Of a stretch of DNA of 64,000 nt, positions 23,901 to 34,250 are shown one piece after another. The notes under the pieces were generated by a model that searched no databases, was not told the DNA's origin, and saw nothing but the letters and a program-made list of their open reading frames with translations. Every line of letters begins with the position of its first letter. The stretch's first letter is position 1. The DNA comes from Pyrenochaeta sp. MPI-SDFR-AT-0127. Its lineage: Eukaryota; Ascomycota; Dothideomycetes; Pleosporales; Cucurbitariaceae. The DNA lies in NCBI GenBank assembly GCA_020747015.1, contig JAGTJM010000031.1, forward strand, positions 310,001 through 374,000, in the 5' to 3' direction. A program made the position numbers and the translations under genes.

Positions 23901-24835
23901 CGTCTCGGGATGGTGGGTCATACTGATCAAAGGTGACGTTGCGGGCTGGAGGCGATCGAAGTGGTGGTGGAGAGGGGGACCGCGCTCGAGCATATTGTGT
24001 AGGAGGCGGAGAAAACGAATCCGATGGCGGTCGCTGCGGGAGACGAGGCGGTGGGGCTTCCTCGTCGGACTCATCGGGCGTAAATTGTACGCGTCGTCGA
24101 GTGGGCGCGCTCACGTTAGGCGGGGGGGAGATGGTCGATCGAGGAACAGCGGCTTGCTCGGACTTCTTTTGTATGATGCCAGCGAGGGCGGCAGCAGGGC
24201 TTTGGCGCGGAGGACTTTCTGGCGTGGGCGGCTGCTGCTGCTCATCATCAGAGTCGGGCGCTGCCGGGATTGTAGGGCGGGGAGGCAGTCCTGGCGATGC
24301 TACCGCTGTAGCCGCTGAAGAAGCTCCGGCCTTGAGCAACTCAATGTAGTTGGCTGGAGCAAATCCATAATCCGTTTCCACTCCCACAAGCGTCCAGTCT
24401 GGGTCTGTGGTATCATAGACATCGAGAACAGCATCCTCTTTGAACGAGAGCTCTTCGTCGGTTTGCCGGGAGTAATCGTAAAGGGCTTTGGCTTGCGAGA
24501 TGGGTCTGGCCTAAGAAACAGAGGGTCAGTTGCGGAGCTATACCATACTACAGACGTGTATGCAGTATTCATCTGCCCGGAACGGCTCCACCAGCAAAGG
24601 TTGAGGCGACCCACGGCAACGGCTAATCGCAGCGTACCTCTTCGATGTAGTTGTTTGGGATTAAACCCTCGGGCTCTTCCTCCTCCTCGTCGTGTCCCTT
24701 CTTCTTTGCTTTCCACCAGTCGTCGTCGGACGACTTCTCCAGCACCATCAAGATATCGCCCTCGTTCAGGGCGATTTCATTGCTGCTTTGGGGCTCATAG
24801 TCGTAGATGGCGCGGTATATGCCTAGGAACACCAT
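20955..24835 (-). CDS. sla1: actin cytoskeleton-regulatory complex protein SLA1, about 1185 aa
   Basis: SLA1 is an endocytic adaptor that links cargo, clathrin and the Pan1/End3 complex to Arp2/3-driven actin patches. Exons: 24835-24638, 24510-23043, 22896-21031 and 20980-20955; introns are 127, 146 and 50 bp. The last exon is 26 bp and encodes the ...TPQNPFGF end typical of the family. Domains in order are SH3-1 (residues 3-66, ALYDYE-like YRAIYDYEP, DDDWWKA), SH3-2 (about 70-130, ALYDYSRQTDEELSF), and a Pro-rich stretch. Then come a PH-like region, SH3-3 (about 415-475, LFDFMAQGDDEVTV), SHD1 (about 559-625, RTWTDRSGSFKVEAQF, the NPFxD-binding domain) and the SAM-like SHD2 (about 650-715). 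The C-terminal third is a long Pro/Gln tail with many PQPTGY/F and QATG repeats, the type phosphorylated by Ark1/Prk1 kinases in yeast. A stop-free 78 bp segment at 23113-23190 may be a further intron (1159 aa if removed). Confidence 0.97.
23113..23190 (-). other. possible optional intron (exitron-like) in SLA1
   Basis: On the minus strand this segment begins GTAGGC and ends CACAG. It is 78 bp (3 x 26) with no in-frame stop, so both spliced and retained forms would be translatable. It lies in the low-complexity linker between SH3-3 and SHD1, where length is not constrained. A TTGACC sequence 16 bp before the end could serve as branch site. Confidence 0.45.
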
Positions 24836-25436
24836 TGTCCCCGTCGACGATGCGGCGCACCTGCAGAACGTGTGGATGTCGAGTACAGAGGTGATTTCAC
24901 AGGTTGAGGGGGCCTGCGATGATGCGCATAAGCTCGGCGGAGGCCTACGGGGTTGCTGTTGCCGTTCGAGGGGTTGGCCAGGAGAGAGCTGCTCGATGCT
25001 ACCAAACAGGCGGCCAGCAGCTAGACGGCACAGATCTCAAGAGAGAGACGGTACAGGTGGTGTTGCTAGAGGAGATCAAACGCAGATTGCGGGGATGCTC
25101 GTGCTGCAACAGCCGCCAGAGGTGAGACAGATGTCGACGATGCTTGGGAGGCTGATCTCAAGCACGAGCCAGGCGAGGCGCATTGGGCCGTCAAAACTGG
25201 GTCCACAACGACGTCAACGCGTTCTGGTCACGTTGGTCATCCTGTCAAGTTTTCTTGTTCTGTATACATACCCCAGAGCCTGCGACAGGGTCTATAAATA
25301 CAGCGTGTCCAGCAGAGACTGGCTCGCACATGAGCTTTCTGGTCAAGTCATCAGGGCACTACTACTTGGGGCTCTGCTGTGCAATTCACGGTTGACATGG
25401 CCTCCGCCTATTTTGTTTACCCACGCAACGGTGGCC
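24836..25436. other. SLA1 promoter and 3' flank of the MFS gene
   Basis: This 0.6 kb spacer lies upstream of SLA1 (which reads left) and downstream of the MFS transporter (also reading left). Plus-strand frames here have no protein character. I see no recognisable regulatory element. Confidence 0.55.
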
Positions 25437-26894
25437 TCAATACGTGAACCTGAATCCCTCTGTGCCTTCCAACAGGCTCTTCCCCATTCTCTGTCGCTGA
25501 TTCACCACGTAGAAGTACACTGAGAACAACCCTACCAATCCGATGATCATGACATGACTTCCAATACTCACCCAAATTGCCGTCATGTACCTTGGACCTT
25601 CCTGTTGCCTCACGATAAAACTCCCCGCAATCCCTCCAGCGCCGTTACATGCTGTGATGGCTGCCGCCGTGAAGACCCTCTTCCATTGGCCCACAATATT
25701 GTTTGCTTGGTACGTCGCCATCGCCGCCCAATTCGCTACATATGCTCCAGTAGCGAGATATGTGCCAATGTAGCGTACGGTGACCTGGTTCGAAAACCCG
25801 AGCATGCAGAAGCCGATGATGAGGGTGAGCGAGTTGAAGGTAATTACCGGTCCGCGAAGTTGGAATTTGTCGCCCACAAGCGATGACAGAATGGCAGGTA
25901 GGACCGCGTAGTAGTATGGTGGTGCAGAAAGGAGAATAGATTTATTTGTGCTGAAGCCCATGCCACTTTGTAGGATGATGGGTAAGAAGTATGACAGCGA
26001 CGTCGAGACCAGGTTCTGCAGGAAGTAGAGTGTGCAGAATCCATACACCTTGGGGTCTTTGGCGTGAATGAAAATCTTGGACCAGGTAAAGTCGTCAGGC
26101 TTTACATCGCCACGATCTTTCTGAATGCGGGAGGAGGCGACTGCGCTGTCATGCTGCGCGAGGAAGCGGTATGACCTATGGCTGTTCTCGGGAAAGTCGA
26201 CCATCCACCAATATGTCATGATCCCAATAACAGTTGTGATGCTGCCCTGCACAACGAACATCCACTGCCAACCTTTGAGGTATTTCCCGTCTAGTTGGTT
26301 CAACCCAAAATTAACAATACTGCCTGTAGCAAGCACAATTACCTCTCCGCTCTGCATCAACGCGAATCGCAGCTGTTGCTCTTTACGTGTATACCATGAA
26401 GAGATAAGAACGGTCAAGCCTGGGTAGACACCTGCCATCGCGATACCAAGTAGGATCCTCAGAACGATCATCTGTCTCCATGTCTGGACAAAAGCGGTGC
26501 ATAGCGTGATGATGCCGAAGCAGACGGTGATGAATGCAAACCATATCCTGGGCCCAAAGGTCCTCACTGCGATTGTTGATGGTAGTTGGAATGCGATGCT
26601 TGCGATGGTGAATATAAATATGGATACAGAGTATCTATTGCCGACGTCCAGTTCCAAGTCGTGCAGCATGGATGTGACAGAGGCTGACGAGATGACCCCA
26701 CTGTCCAGAAGATTCAAGCTGCACAGAATACCAGCAATGCTGCATAACCTTAAATCAACTCTGAGCCTGATCCTCTTCTCCCAGTCTTCTTCAATGCCGT
26801 CTCTTCGTCCGGTGACAATCGCGTCCTGCTCGTCATCTTGAGCTTCGTGGGCTAACCCCTCTGCTGAGCTTTGACTTGGCGGGCTCTTTGACAT
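25437..26894 (-). CDS. MFS transporter, anion:cation symporter (Dal5/TNA1-like), 485 aa
   Basis: This is one uninterrupted frame from ATG at 26894 (MSKSPPSQSS) to the stop at 25437. It has a 50-residue acidic cytosolic N-terminus ending in DWEKRIRLRVDLRLC, then about 12 hydrophobic spans in the 6+6 arrangement. The central loop lies near residues 225-265 and contains WWMVDFPENSHRSYRFL. The DWEKRIRLRVDLRL start and the WWMVDFPE motif are typical of the Dal5-like allantoate/nicotinate/vitamin symporter branch of the major facilitator superfamily in fungi. Substrates in that branch are small organic anions such as allantoate, nicotinate, pantothenate or biotin precursors; which one applies here cannot be told. 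The usual GxxxGPxxG-like motif after span 4 appears as GIAMAGVYPGL. The gene is probably functional, with no break seen. Confidence 0.95.
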   Translation of the reverse strand: MSKSPPSQSSAEGLAHEAQDDEQDAIVTGRRDGIEEDWEKRIRLRVDLRLCSIAGILCSLNLLDSGVISSASVTSMLHDLELDVGNRYSVSIFIFTIASIAFQLPSTIAVRTFGPRIWFAFITVCFGIITLCTAFVQTWRQMIVLRILLGIAMAGVYPGLTVLISSWYTRKEQQLRFALMQSGEVIVLATGSIVNFGLNQLDGKYLKGWQWMFVVQGSITTVIGIMTYWWMVDFPENSHRSYRFLAQHDSAVASSRIQKDRGDVKPDDFTWSKIFIHAKDPKVYGFCTLYFLQNLVSTSLSYFLPIILQSGMGFSTNKSILLSAPPYYYAVLPAILSSLVGDKFQLRGPVITFNSLTLIIGFCMLGFSNQVTVRYIGTYLATGAYVANWAAMATYQANNIVGQWKRVFTAAAITACNGAGGIAGSFIVRQQEGPRYMTAIWVSIGSHVMIIGLVGLFSVYFYVVNQRQRMGKSLLEGTEGFRFTY

Positions 26895-28187
26895 TTTGCT
26901 CGTTGAATGAGAAAAGGTGGGGAAGAGAAAGGAAAGTTGAGTGGGAGCACATCTTGGAAGTCATGCATAGAAATAGCTAGAATGCTTATCGTAGGGCGAT
27001 TTGAAGTTCTTCTCCTGGGTTCGGCATGCGAGGCTCCGCATTTCTTGATTGCACATCTTGTTACCTTGTTGCCGAGGTGCGGAATAAACACCGAATTACG
27101 GAGCAATGACCAATGCACAACGACACTTTGGATAGTCATCAGCAGTCTACTCTTTCGCACCAAAGCTTAAGATTGCAAAACACACTCGGTGGACACAGGG
27201 AAGTGAGGTTTTGGTATTACACTGAGTTTTCAAATAGCATCGTTAATCTTCTGGAACACCAGTCTGAAGCGAGAAAACTGCATCGTTAGGAAAAGAAGAA
27301 TACCAGACGGTCTAATACATATATGGGTAAGAGGCATGAAACCATATGACACAGAAGAAAGGAACTGCCTTTTAGTTCTTGTAATCACCTAAACCCTATA
27401 CTCACGTGCTGACTCTCTTCTAGCAGCACCTCGACCTCGCATTTTAGCCTCTATTGGCTTCGATGTCACTGACTGGCCATATCAGAATTGATACTGCCGA
27501 GCCTAATTCTCATCGAGGGACATTCCGTATTTCCCTTACGCCTGGTAGACTCATTTGCACCATTTTCTTACGTACCCTGCTTCGTTTAACGAATCAACTT
27601 TTTTCATCGTTAACCTTCTTGCTTTTCTCGCCGTCGGGTAGTTATCAGCATCGCAATCATGTTAGCACATCGGGTCACAATGCAACAGACATGGAATTGA
27701 GCAAGTAAGTTGATATCGATTTTCGTCCGATGAAGGGAGATCCTTTCTAGTATAACCACTGGCTATCCCAGCCAGTGGGGTTGGACATCCTGCCAAGCCA
27801 TATAACGAATGTGGGTATTGGGAAACGACTGAGAGTAGAAGAAGTAAAGACAACAAAAGGGCCGGAGACAAGGGTGGCAAGAAGCAAAAAATCGGTCCGC
27901 CCCAATACTGACACTCATACCCATCCTATATGAGTGGGTGCAATTGCTCCGAACCGTCCAACCATGTGTATAACCTGATCCCAATCCTTCGCTAAGACAA
28001 TTTGGTTGTTGAGTGTCAATAGTCCGACAACAGGGGGTAACATGCAAAAGCCAACCGAAATCCCAAAAGCACTCGCTTCGTAATTCATGAAATCAAAGGG
28101 AGCTCTTGAAGATGTCAAAAGTCAAGATTAAAAGGTGTAGAGGTCGAATGATTCAAGGGAAGAGTGGAGTGAAGACATGTGTGTTGT
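26895..28187. other. intergenic region upstream of the MFS gene
   Basis: This 1.3 kb region lies between the MFS start and the 3' end of hapB. An 84-codon plus-strand frame at 27454-27708 starts from TTG and lacks protein character. No RNA gene or repeat is seen. The part next to 28187 would hold the hapB 3' UTR. Confidence 0.55.
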
Positions 28188-29258
28188 TCAACCATCATCT
28201 TCAACATCGTCGTCCTCTTCGTCGTCCTCTTCTTCACTTGTGCTTTGCCGCTGCGCAGCACCCGCTTTGCCCTTCTTGTTGTTTGGCGTTCCTTTCAACT
28301 GGGTGCTGGATGCCTTTCGTTTCGGGCCAGCACTAGTTGCCACCTTCACCGGCAAGGAGGCATTTTCCTTGTTGCCATCCTCCCCCTCGCCACCCTTTTG
28401 AGCGTCCATGGCAGCGACCTCCTCGGCAGTCAAGAAGCGACCACCAGGGCCACGCGGGCGACGCATGGCGTGATTATGCCTAGACTCATGCAGGTACGGC
28501 TTCCGTCCCTTGGAGGTAAGGCGCAGTGCGTCTTCAAGCTTTTGTCGTGCGAGACGCCTCTTCAAGATGCGGTGGAACTGCTTGGCATTGACATAGAGAG
28601 GTGCCTCCTCCGCTTGTGCCCCAGCCACAAGCTCCGGCGATTGCTGATGCTGAGGAGCTTGTTGAGCCATCTGTGGGGGAATTGATGGTCGAGGGCCAAC
28701 ATGGCTCATGACCGGCTGCGGCTGTTGCATCGCAGGGCTACTGATCTGAGTGCTCATTCGTCGTTGTTGCATTTGGCTCGGAGTCATCTGCACCTGCGAT
28801 GGTAGCGCGCTGCTCATGGCATTGGATACAGCAGTTGGCGAACGTGGGGCAACGCGTCCATCGCCTTTCATCTGCCCGCCAGCCATACGAGGTGAAGCCC
28901 GCGGGTCTTGCGCAAGTTGACCTGGAATTGCATTCTGGTCATAGTATCCTGCCTGTGGACCTGCCGCAGCTGCAGTCGCCATTGCTGCTGCCTGTGTCGG
29001 TGACATGTACTGTTGATGCATGCCTGGAATGTAACCTTGCTGCGCATAGTTCATTTGTTGATGGTGTTGTGGATTCGGTGCGCCACCTTGGCCGTAGCCC
29101 TGCGACGGAAGTATTGGCGATGTTTGTGGATAATGCATCTGTTGTTGTGTGGGGGAGGTTATTGATGGGTTTCCCGCAGCTGGATTTGGTGCTCCACCGT
29201 AGCTCTGCAAATGCCCTGGGGCATGCCCATGGTGGGGATATTGCGCGTAGTCGGTCAT
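28188..29258 (-). CDS. hapB: CCAAT-binding factor subunit HapB (HAP2/NF-YA), 356 aa
   Basis: HapB is the sequence-specific subunit of the heterotrimeric CCAAT-binding complex (HapB/C/E) that acts in the nucleus on carbon, nitrogen, iron and redox genes. The frame is single-exon, ATG at 29258 (MTDYAQYPHHGH). The N-terminal 210 residues are Gln/Pro/Met-rich. The NF-YA core follows at about residues 218-282: the subunit-association helix EEAPLYVNAKQFHRILKRR, linker, and DNA-contact segment YLHESRHNHAMRRPRGPGGRF, both fully intact. The C-terminus is unusual in ending with a basic patch (PNNKKGKAG) and an acidic run of about 14 Glu/Asp coded by a near-tandem GAGGAAGACGACG-type stretch at 28188-28240. 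Several CCAAT boxes lie upstream (separate entry), consistent with the autoregulation reported for hapB in Aspergillus nidulans. Confidence 0.97.
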   Translation of the reverse strand: MTDYAQYPHHGHAPGHLQSYGGAPNPAAGNPSITSPTQQQMHYPQTSPILPSQGYGQGGAPNPQHHQQMNYAQQGYIPGMHQQYMSPTQAAAMATAAAAGPQAGYYDQNAIPGQLAQDPRASPRMAGGQMKGDGRVAPRSPTAVSNAMSSALPSQVQMTPSQMQQRRMSTQISSPAMQQPQPVMSHVGPRPSIPPQMAQQAPQHQQSPELVAGAQAEEAPLYVNAKQFHRILKRRLARQKLEDALRLTSKGRKPYLHESRHNHAMRRPRGPGGRFLTAEEVAAMDAQKGGEGEDGNKENASLPVKVATSAGPKRKASSTQLKGTPNNKKGKAGAAQRQSTSEEEDDEEDDDVEDDG

Positions 29259-29459
29259 ATTAGGTATGTTTGAGGCACAAGATACCTAGGAGTACAGAGA
29301 CAAGCTCAATGTACGCAATCTGAGGTGAGGTGGTCTCTAGTATAACCCCGGATGCGCCACGGACAAGCACAGGCCCGAGTTGCTGTATCGGTGCTCGCGG
29401 AAGCCTTCGTGTTGTGGTGAAATGAGCCTCTGTCGCAGCTCTTGCGCACGAGTGTGGTG

Positions 29460-30133
29460 ATTGGGGCGGATCTGGTGAGAGCGCGACTGAGCCGACAAGG
29501 GACGCGCCTTGGATATGTGTAGAGCCGCAGCGACTGGTCAAGAGCTGTAGCCTGGAGCTGAGCCGAGATTAGCACGCGACCAATGATGCGTGTTTCAAAA
29601 CGTCCGGGGCTTACAAGCAAATGGAACTCGGGGCAAGTTGGTACGGTGGATGCTGGTCGCTTGGTGCGGTCAGACGGATAAAAGGTGCCTTGACCGTGAT
29701 CTTGTTTGCTGATCGAGTACGATATGTCGGGAGGAGCACTGTATCTAGGCACACAGGACGGGCTGGTCACGTCGCGGCAGGGCCGATGCTTGATGCGTTG
29801 TCAATGGCCACGCTTATGAGGCGAAATCGCTAGAGAAGTGCACGGTCGTAGCCTCAGCGCAAGACTTGAGGCGCAACAAAAGCGATTGGATACAGAGGCA
29901 GATCCGGGGGCGGTGCACTTGCGCCGAAGAATAGAGGTGTTTGGCGAGTATGAAGACGCAGTCTAGAGGGCCGCGCCGTGTGGGGAAGGGGCCGTTGCAG
30001 GTATACACCAGTTAGAAATGAAGCAGAGAATTGTCTACACTGTTAAGAGTAACCGTCAGCTAGTTTCGGATGCGGATGGTTGAGCAATTGGAGGAGGTCG
30101 AGGGTGGGCATGTGCCGGCGGGCGGGCGATTGG
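29460..30133 (-). promoter_or_regulatory. cluster of CCAAT boxes upstream of hapB
   Basis: CCAAT pentamers occur on the gene's strand (ATTGG on plus) at 29460-29464, 29885-29889, 30087-30091 and 30129-30133. One more in the opposite orientation lies at 29580-29584. All lie 200-880 bp before the hapB start codon. The motif is the binding site of the complex that HapB belongs to. Five in about 700 bp is only modestly above chance, so function is inferred from context. Confidence 0.45.
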
Positions 30134-31661
30134 AGGTGATGCGTTGGCAATGCAGGTTCATGCATGCCCAAGAACGCACTTACCGACTTTAATCAGCGGT
30201 GGCACATACACGTCGCAATTGCACGCTTAATCGATTGCTGCGCCGTCGGAGTGACGCTGTTGGCGTATCGGTGGTGCAGTCGAATGCGTGCGGTGATGGC
30301 GGCTCTCCAGCGCGGGGCGGCCAGCAACAGTGCAGCTATATATTGCAGCGGTGCGCAGCTGACACTTGTTGGCAGCAACAAAGATCAAAGCAGCTGGCAG
30401 CGTGTGCAGAATAGATGGCTCTTGACTCGATGACGAGAGTGTGTTTCGTTTCCTGATGCGGCGGTGTAAGCAGGAGAACATGGGCAACAGTGATGCGGGC
30501 CGAGGGTAGACAGAGGGCGAGGCGCACAGCGAGATGGCGGGCACCCAGCAGTGCGCGCACAGCGGTGTCGAGATGGGCAATGAGGGCGGGGACAACGACG
30601 CCGACGACGACGAACAGACATTTGCATCGCGCTGCAAGAACCCCAGCGGCGACAAGAGGAATGCGCAAGTGGACTTACCGAAGCGTAGGGCCGCAGCGAA
30701 GTTTGGTCACGAGATTTTGTGGTGGTGAGGGTCGCGACTCGCGTTGATTTGCTGGCGGGCAGCAGTGCAGGTCTTGTCTCAGCGGCGCGTGCAAATACCT
30801 GGCAATACCAATTGTGCGTCTCGCAGCACGCTGGGTGAATGCGCGCCGGCAGTGCACAGAAGTACCCGTGGACGTTGGACGGCTGTGACCACGAGCGCGT
30901 CGTGGTGCAAGGCTCGTGATTTGGGAAGAGACGATGGCTAGTTCTGATAGCCGTGGTGATGCAGGATGATTGGAAGGAATGAAGAAACTGGATTGGCCTC
31001 GGGGGCGACGGGGCCCTTATCATTCGTTCGCAAAATGCGGACGGGCCGGGATCTGCGCCATTTTCATAGGTCAGCCACCCTGCGCTTTTCGCACCGCCCG
31101 CGCTGGGACTGGCCTGTTGTGCGGCCGCCCACGCCCGCTTCGACACAGTCTGCCCATTGTCTGTTGCATGCAAACTTGGGGCCGCCCACCCAGCCATGTG
31201 AAGCGTCTCCAGACGCAGCGCGCAAGGAGGGGGGAAAGGCCAGTTCGGCTGCCATGCCCGGCGACGCTGAAGGGCGCAATGACGTCGGCAAGAAGAAGCA
31301 AAGCGGGCAGCGGCGGTGAGCCTTGGGAGGATGATGGGGGGGGAGGGGGGCCCGTCGTCGCTTCCTGCTCCCCATCTGCACCTTCCGCCGCCATCTCAGC
31401 ACCTGTCAGCGCGCGCAGCAAAACATGCCCTCGCTCGCGACTTCACGCTGGGAGCGCAAGGCCATAATTCCCCCCGCAGACAAATCACAGTCGCACGCCG
31501 CCGAAATTCCCGGGCGCGTAGCCAACGTGATGCCGCAGATTTCGAGCCCCGTCGTTCCTTCTGCTGGCACGCGCGTTCGATTGGTCCGAAGCCCTGAAAT
31601 TGCTGCGCCCCCCCAGGCGCCCGTGTGCCGGACCAGCGTCGACCAGGTCCGACCGAAACGG

Positions 31662-31690
31662 CATGTGTGTGTGTGTGGGTGTGTGTGCAT
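31662..31690 (+). repeat. (TG)n microsatellite
   Basis: Two TG-dinucleotide runs are separated by a GGG interruption. It lies in the gene-free stretch between hapB and NOP12. Confidence 0.9.
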
Positions 31691-32300
31691 CATACAGCGC
31701 TGTGCATGTAATCATAGCAAACTTTGCACTCAGGCTGCATCCAAAGTGACCGCTGCACAGACTTGCTCGTTCTACGCGTGGGGCCCACGGCCGGGCGCTG
31801 CCTCTTGATGCCCTTCCGTGCACCTCTGCCATGGAGCCCAACCTCCCTCCTGTTGCCCTGCAATTCGGCTGGACGCGCAGTTTCGCGCTCACTCCACGAG
31901 CAGCGGTCCTCCTTGCCTGCGTCCATTGGCTCAGCTGCTGTCTCGTCCGCGTCTCAGAAGAGCACACAGCACCAGCGCAACGGCCTGCAGCCTGCCAGGT
32001 CAAGCTTCAGCGTCAAAGCTCATGATCGTCGCCCCGGGCATAGCGCATCCAAGGATACGGCGCGTTCCTAGCCGCAGATCAGAACAGGACTCCATGTCCA
32101 ACATTTTGTCTCTGCAACAGAGGCTTCGAGGTCAATTTGTCTCAAGTTTCATAGCTGTTGATGGCAGGACCAGCCGCCCACTCTCCACCCTGACCCGCCG
32201 TCTTGGTCCAGCCGCCTTGGTGAGCTCTCACACTGCTCTTCCATCAGATCAGTGTGGAGGGATATTCGGTGCATTTACCTAAATTCGCCCGTTGCCCGCC

Positions 32301-34250
32301 GGCTGATGGCTTTACTCATGTGAGACGTAAATCATTCGCCGACCTCAGATAACAATAGTCACTCGAGCAGGCCAAACGGCTTCCTTCCTGCTGGCCATAT
32401 CGAAAGAAACATCCATCACCCAGACTCTCTGATCAGAGACAGACCATCCCAGCGCATCCTGTACACCTTCGGCGAGACGGATAGGACGCCTCATGGGCTC
32501 GCGCTACTTTGTTGATGACGCGCTGAGTAAACGTTATTGCATGGCCCCCACTGCCGATTGCCTCACTTTCATAAATCACATGATCTGCCCTATGGCGCCA
32601 AATCCCAAGTACCAGAACGTATTGATGCAGCTCGGCTAGCTGGAGCAAACAAGCTCAAGACGTGCAGCGAATCATTTGCAACTGCTAATCGCATTAATCA
32701 AATCAGGCTACATCTTCCGTTGACTTGCATTTCCCCTCACCTCTACTGGTATCCGGTGGCGACTCCGTCTGCCCCCTTACCACGCGGGAACGGTCTCGGG
32801 CACGCCAAAGCCGCCCGCTGCTTGCGAAGCGTTCCCGGCAACGCTCATGTTTCCGTTGTTCGAGTATGCGAATAACAGGGTGTATATTTTGGGAGTGGAA
32901 AAAGCAAGCGTCTTCTTCATACCCAGATATCATTGTAGCAGCTCACTCGTCAGGCTCCCTCTGGCCGACTAAGACTGTCACCATGGCAGTGCAGAGCACG
33001 CTCCAAGCTCCCTCCTTTTCCTTGTAGCTGTTCAAGCCCAACTCACTGTAATGCCGAGAACACACGTTCATGAAATCCAGATGTCGCCTTCCTCTTTAGG
33101 CCAAACACGAAGTAACGTTAACTTATACGCCTCAAACTTTGTCTGCGCATGTCCAACGTTCACACAAGGGCAGCAATAACGGAATACCGCCTTGATGTGC
33201 AACACAATTTACATGCCAGATCTCTGCGATTGCATAAGACTCAGAGTGTGCGCCCAGGCCAATAGTTCTGATGATCCTCGCCTCAAACACCCGTCACTGT
33301 CACTCTCAATGTCAGCGGGCTGGCTTCTCCACCAGCCCCACATCCATATCATTTGACAGAAGCTACATTTCACTATGAAACACCCGTCTAGATGACGGCC
33401 TACCCCGGTGCGAAGCAACACCAGTTCTTTATTATTTTGCTTTCTTTGACTTGGGCCTCAATGATGATCTACGCTACTGATAAAGGGTAGGAAGGTTGAG
33501 GGTCGGGCTACACATTGTCCTAGGTAAGGCTCTATGCAGCCATAGTATCGTGCATCATCGCAAACCCAGTGGGCAGCAAAGTTTGTTGAGGACACTTACA
33601 TTCTTGGATTTATTTCTGTAGGAGTCTCCGTGCGGATATTTTTTTAGAATTTTTGCAGTAGTAAGAACTTCACGAGGGCTGGTCACTTTGTATACCATTC
33701 TCTCGGGCCGCAAATGGAGGATTGAGATTGGAGAAACGTGTCGCTTTCCCTCACTTTCTGGTCCCAGAACCTGCGTTAGCACATCACAGGCTTAAGATAT
33801 GTGCCTTATCCATGTACAATATAGGACCAAACGCAATGTATTCTTTTCGTGTAGCTCTTTTTCACATGGACCCACGACTTAAGGCTAGGACCATAGAGCT
33901 ACTTCACCCCAAATAAGGGGCATTTTGACTTCATCCCAGCCAACATTGCGGGCTATCACGTCATTGTTCAATAACGCTATTGTATTGAGCGCCAGAGGTT
34001 CCCAGCCTATGAGCAACACTATCAATGATGTGTGAGCACCCCATCATGTGTTGGTAATATCGCTCTCAAGAGAATCGCCTGGAGACCATCGACAGCGTTG
34101 TAATATGGCCATCCACGAACATAATATATCGTGGTGACAAAAGACAATGTAGATGATCTATTACATGAGTCCTATAGAAGCACCCTATAGTGTAGTATGG
34201 TTCCTCGAGCTAGTACGTGTGTATGAATTCAAGAGTGTCTAAATGTTTGG
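32301..34250. other. gene-free region downstream of NOP12
   Basis: This is about 2 kb of more balanced to AT-rich sequence. The frames are short (about 110 codons at most) and none is protein-like. No tRNA-type T-arm sequence, transposase frame or terminal repeat was noticed. The right edge is the 3' flank of NOP12. Confidence 0.55.

Larger units (their letters stand above)
29259..32300. other. GC-rich upstream region of hapB without a convincing gene
   Basis: About 3 kb of GC-rich DNA carries many long overlapping frames on both strands. The longest are minus 30385-31197 (270 codons) and minus 31485-32003 (172 codons). Their translations are Ala/Arg/Pro/Ser/Cys-rich with no hydrophobic-core pattern, and plus and minus frames overlap fully, as expected of chance frames at high GC. 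A G-run occurs at 31334-31350, and a TG repeat around 31660-31690. It may hold a long hapB leader or a non-coding transcript, but nothing in the sequence proves this. Confidence 0.55.

Noticed and set aside
30385..31197. 270-codon minus-strand frame upstream of hapB
   Set aside because: Composition is dominated by Ser/Arg/Pro/Cys/His with no hydrophobic periodicity, and it overlaps equally long frames on the other strand. This is typical of chance frames at high GC.
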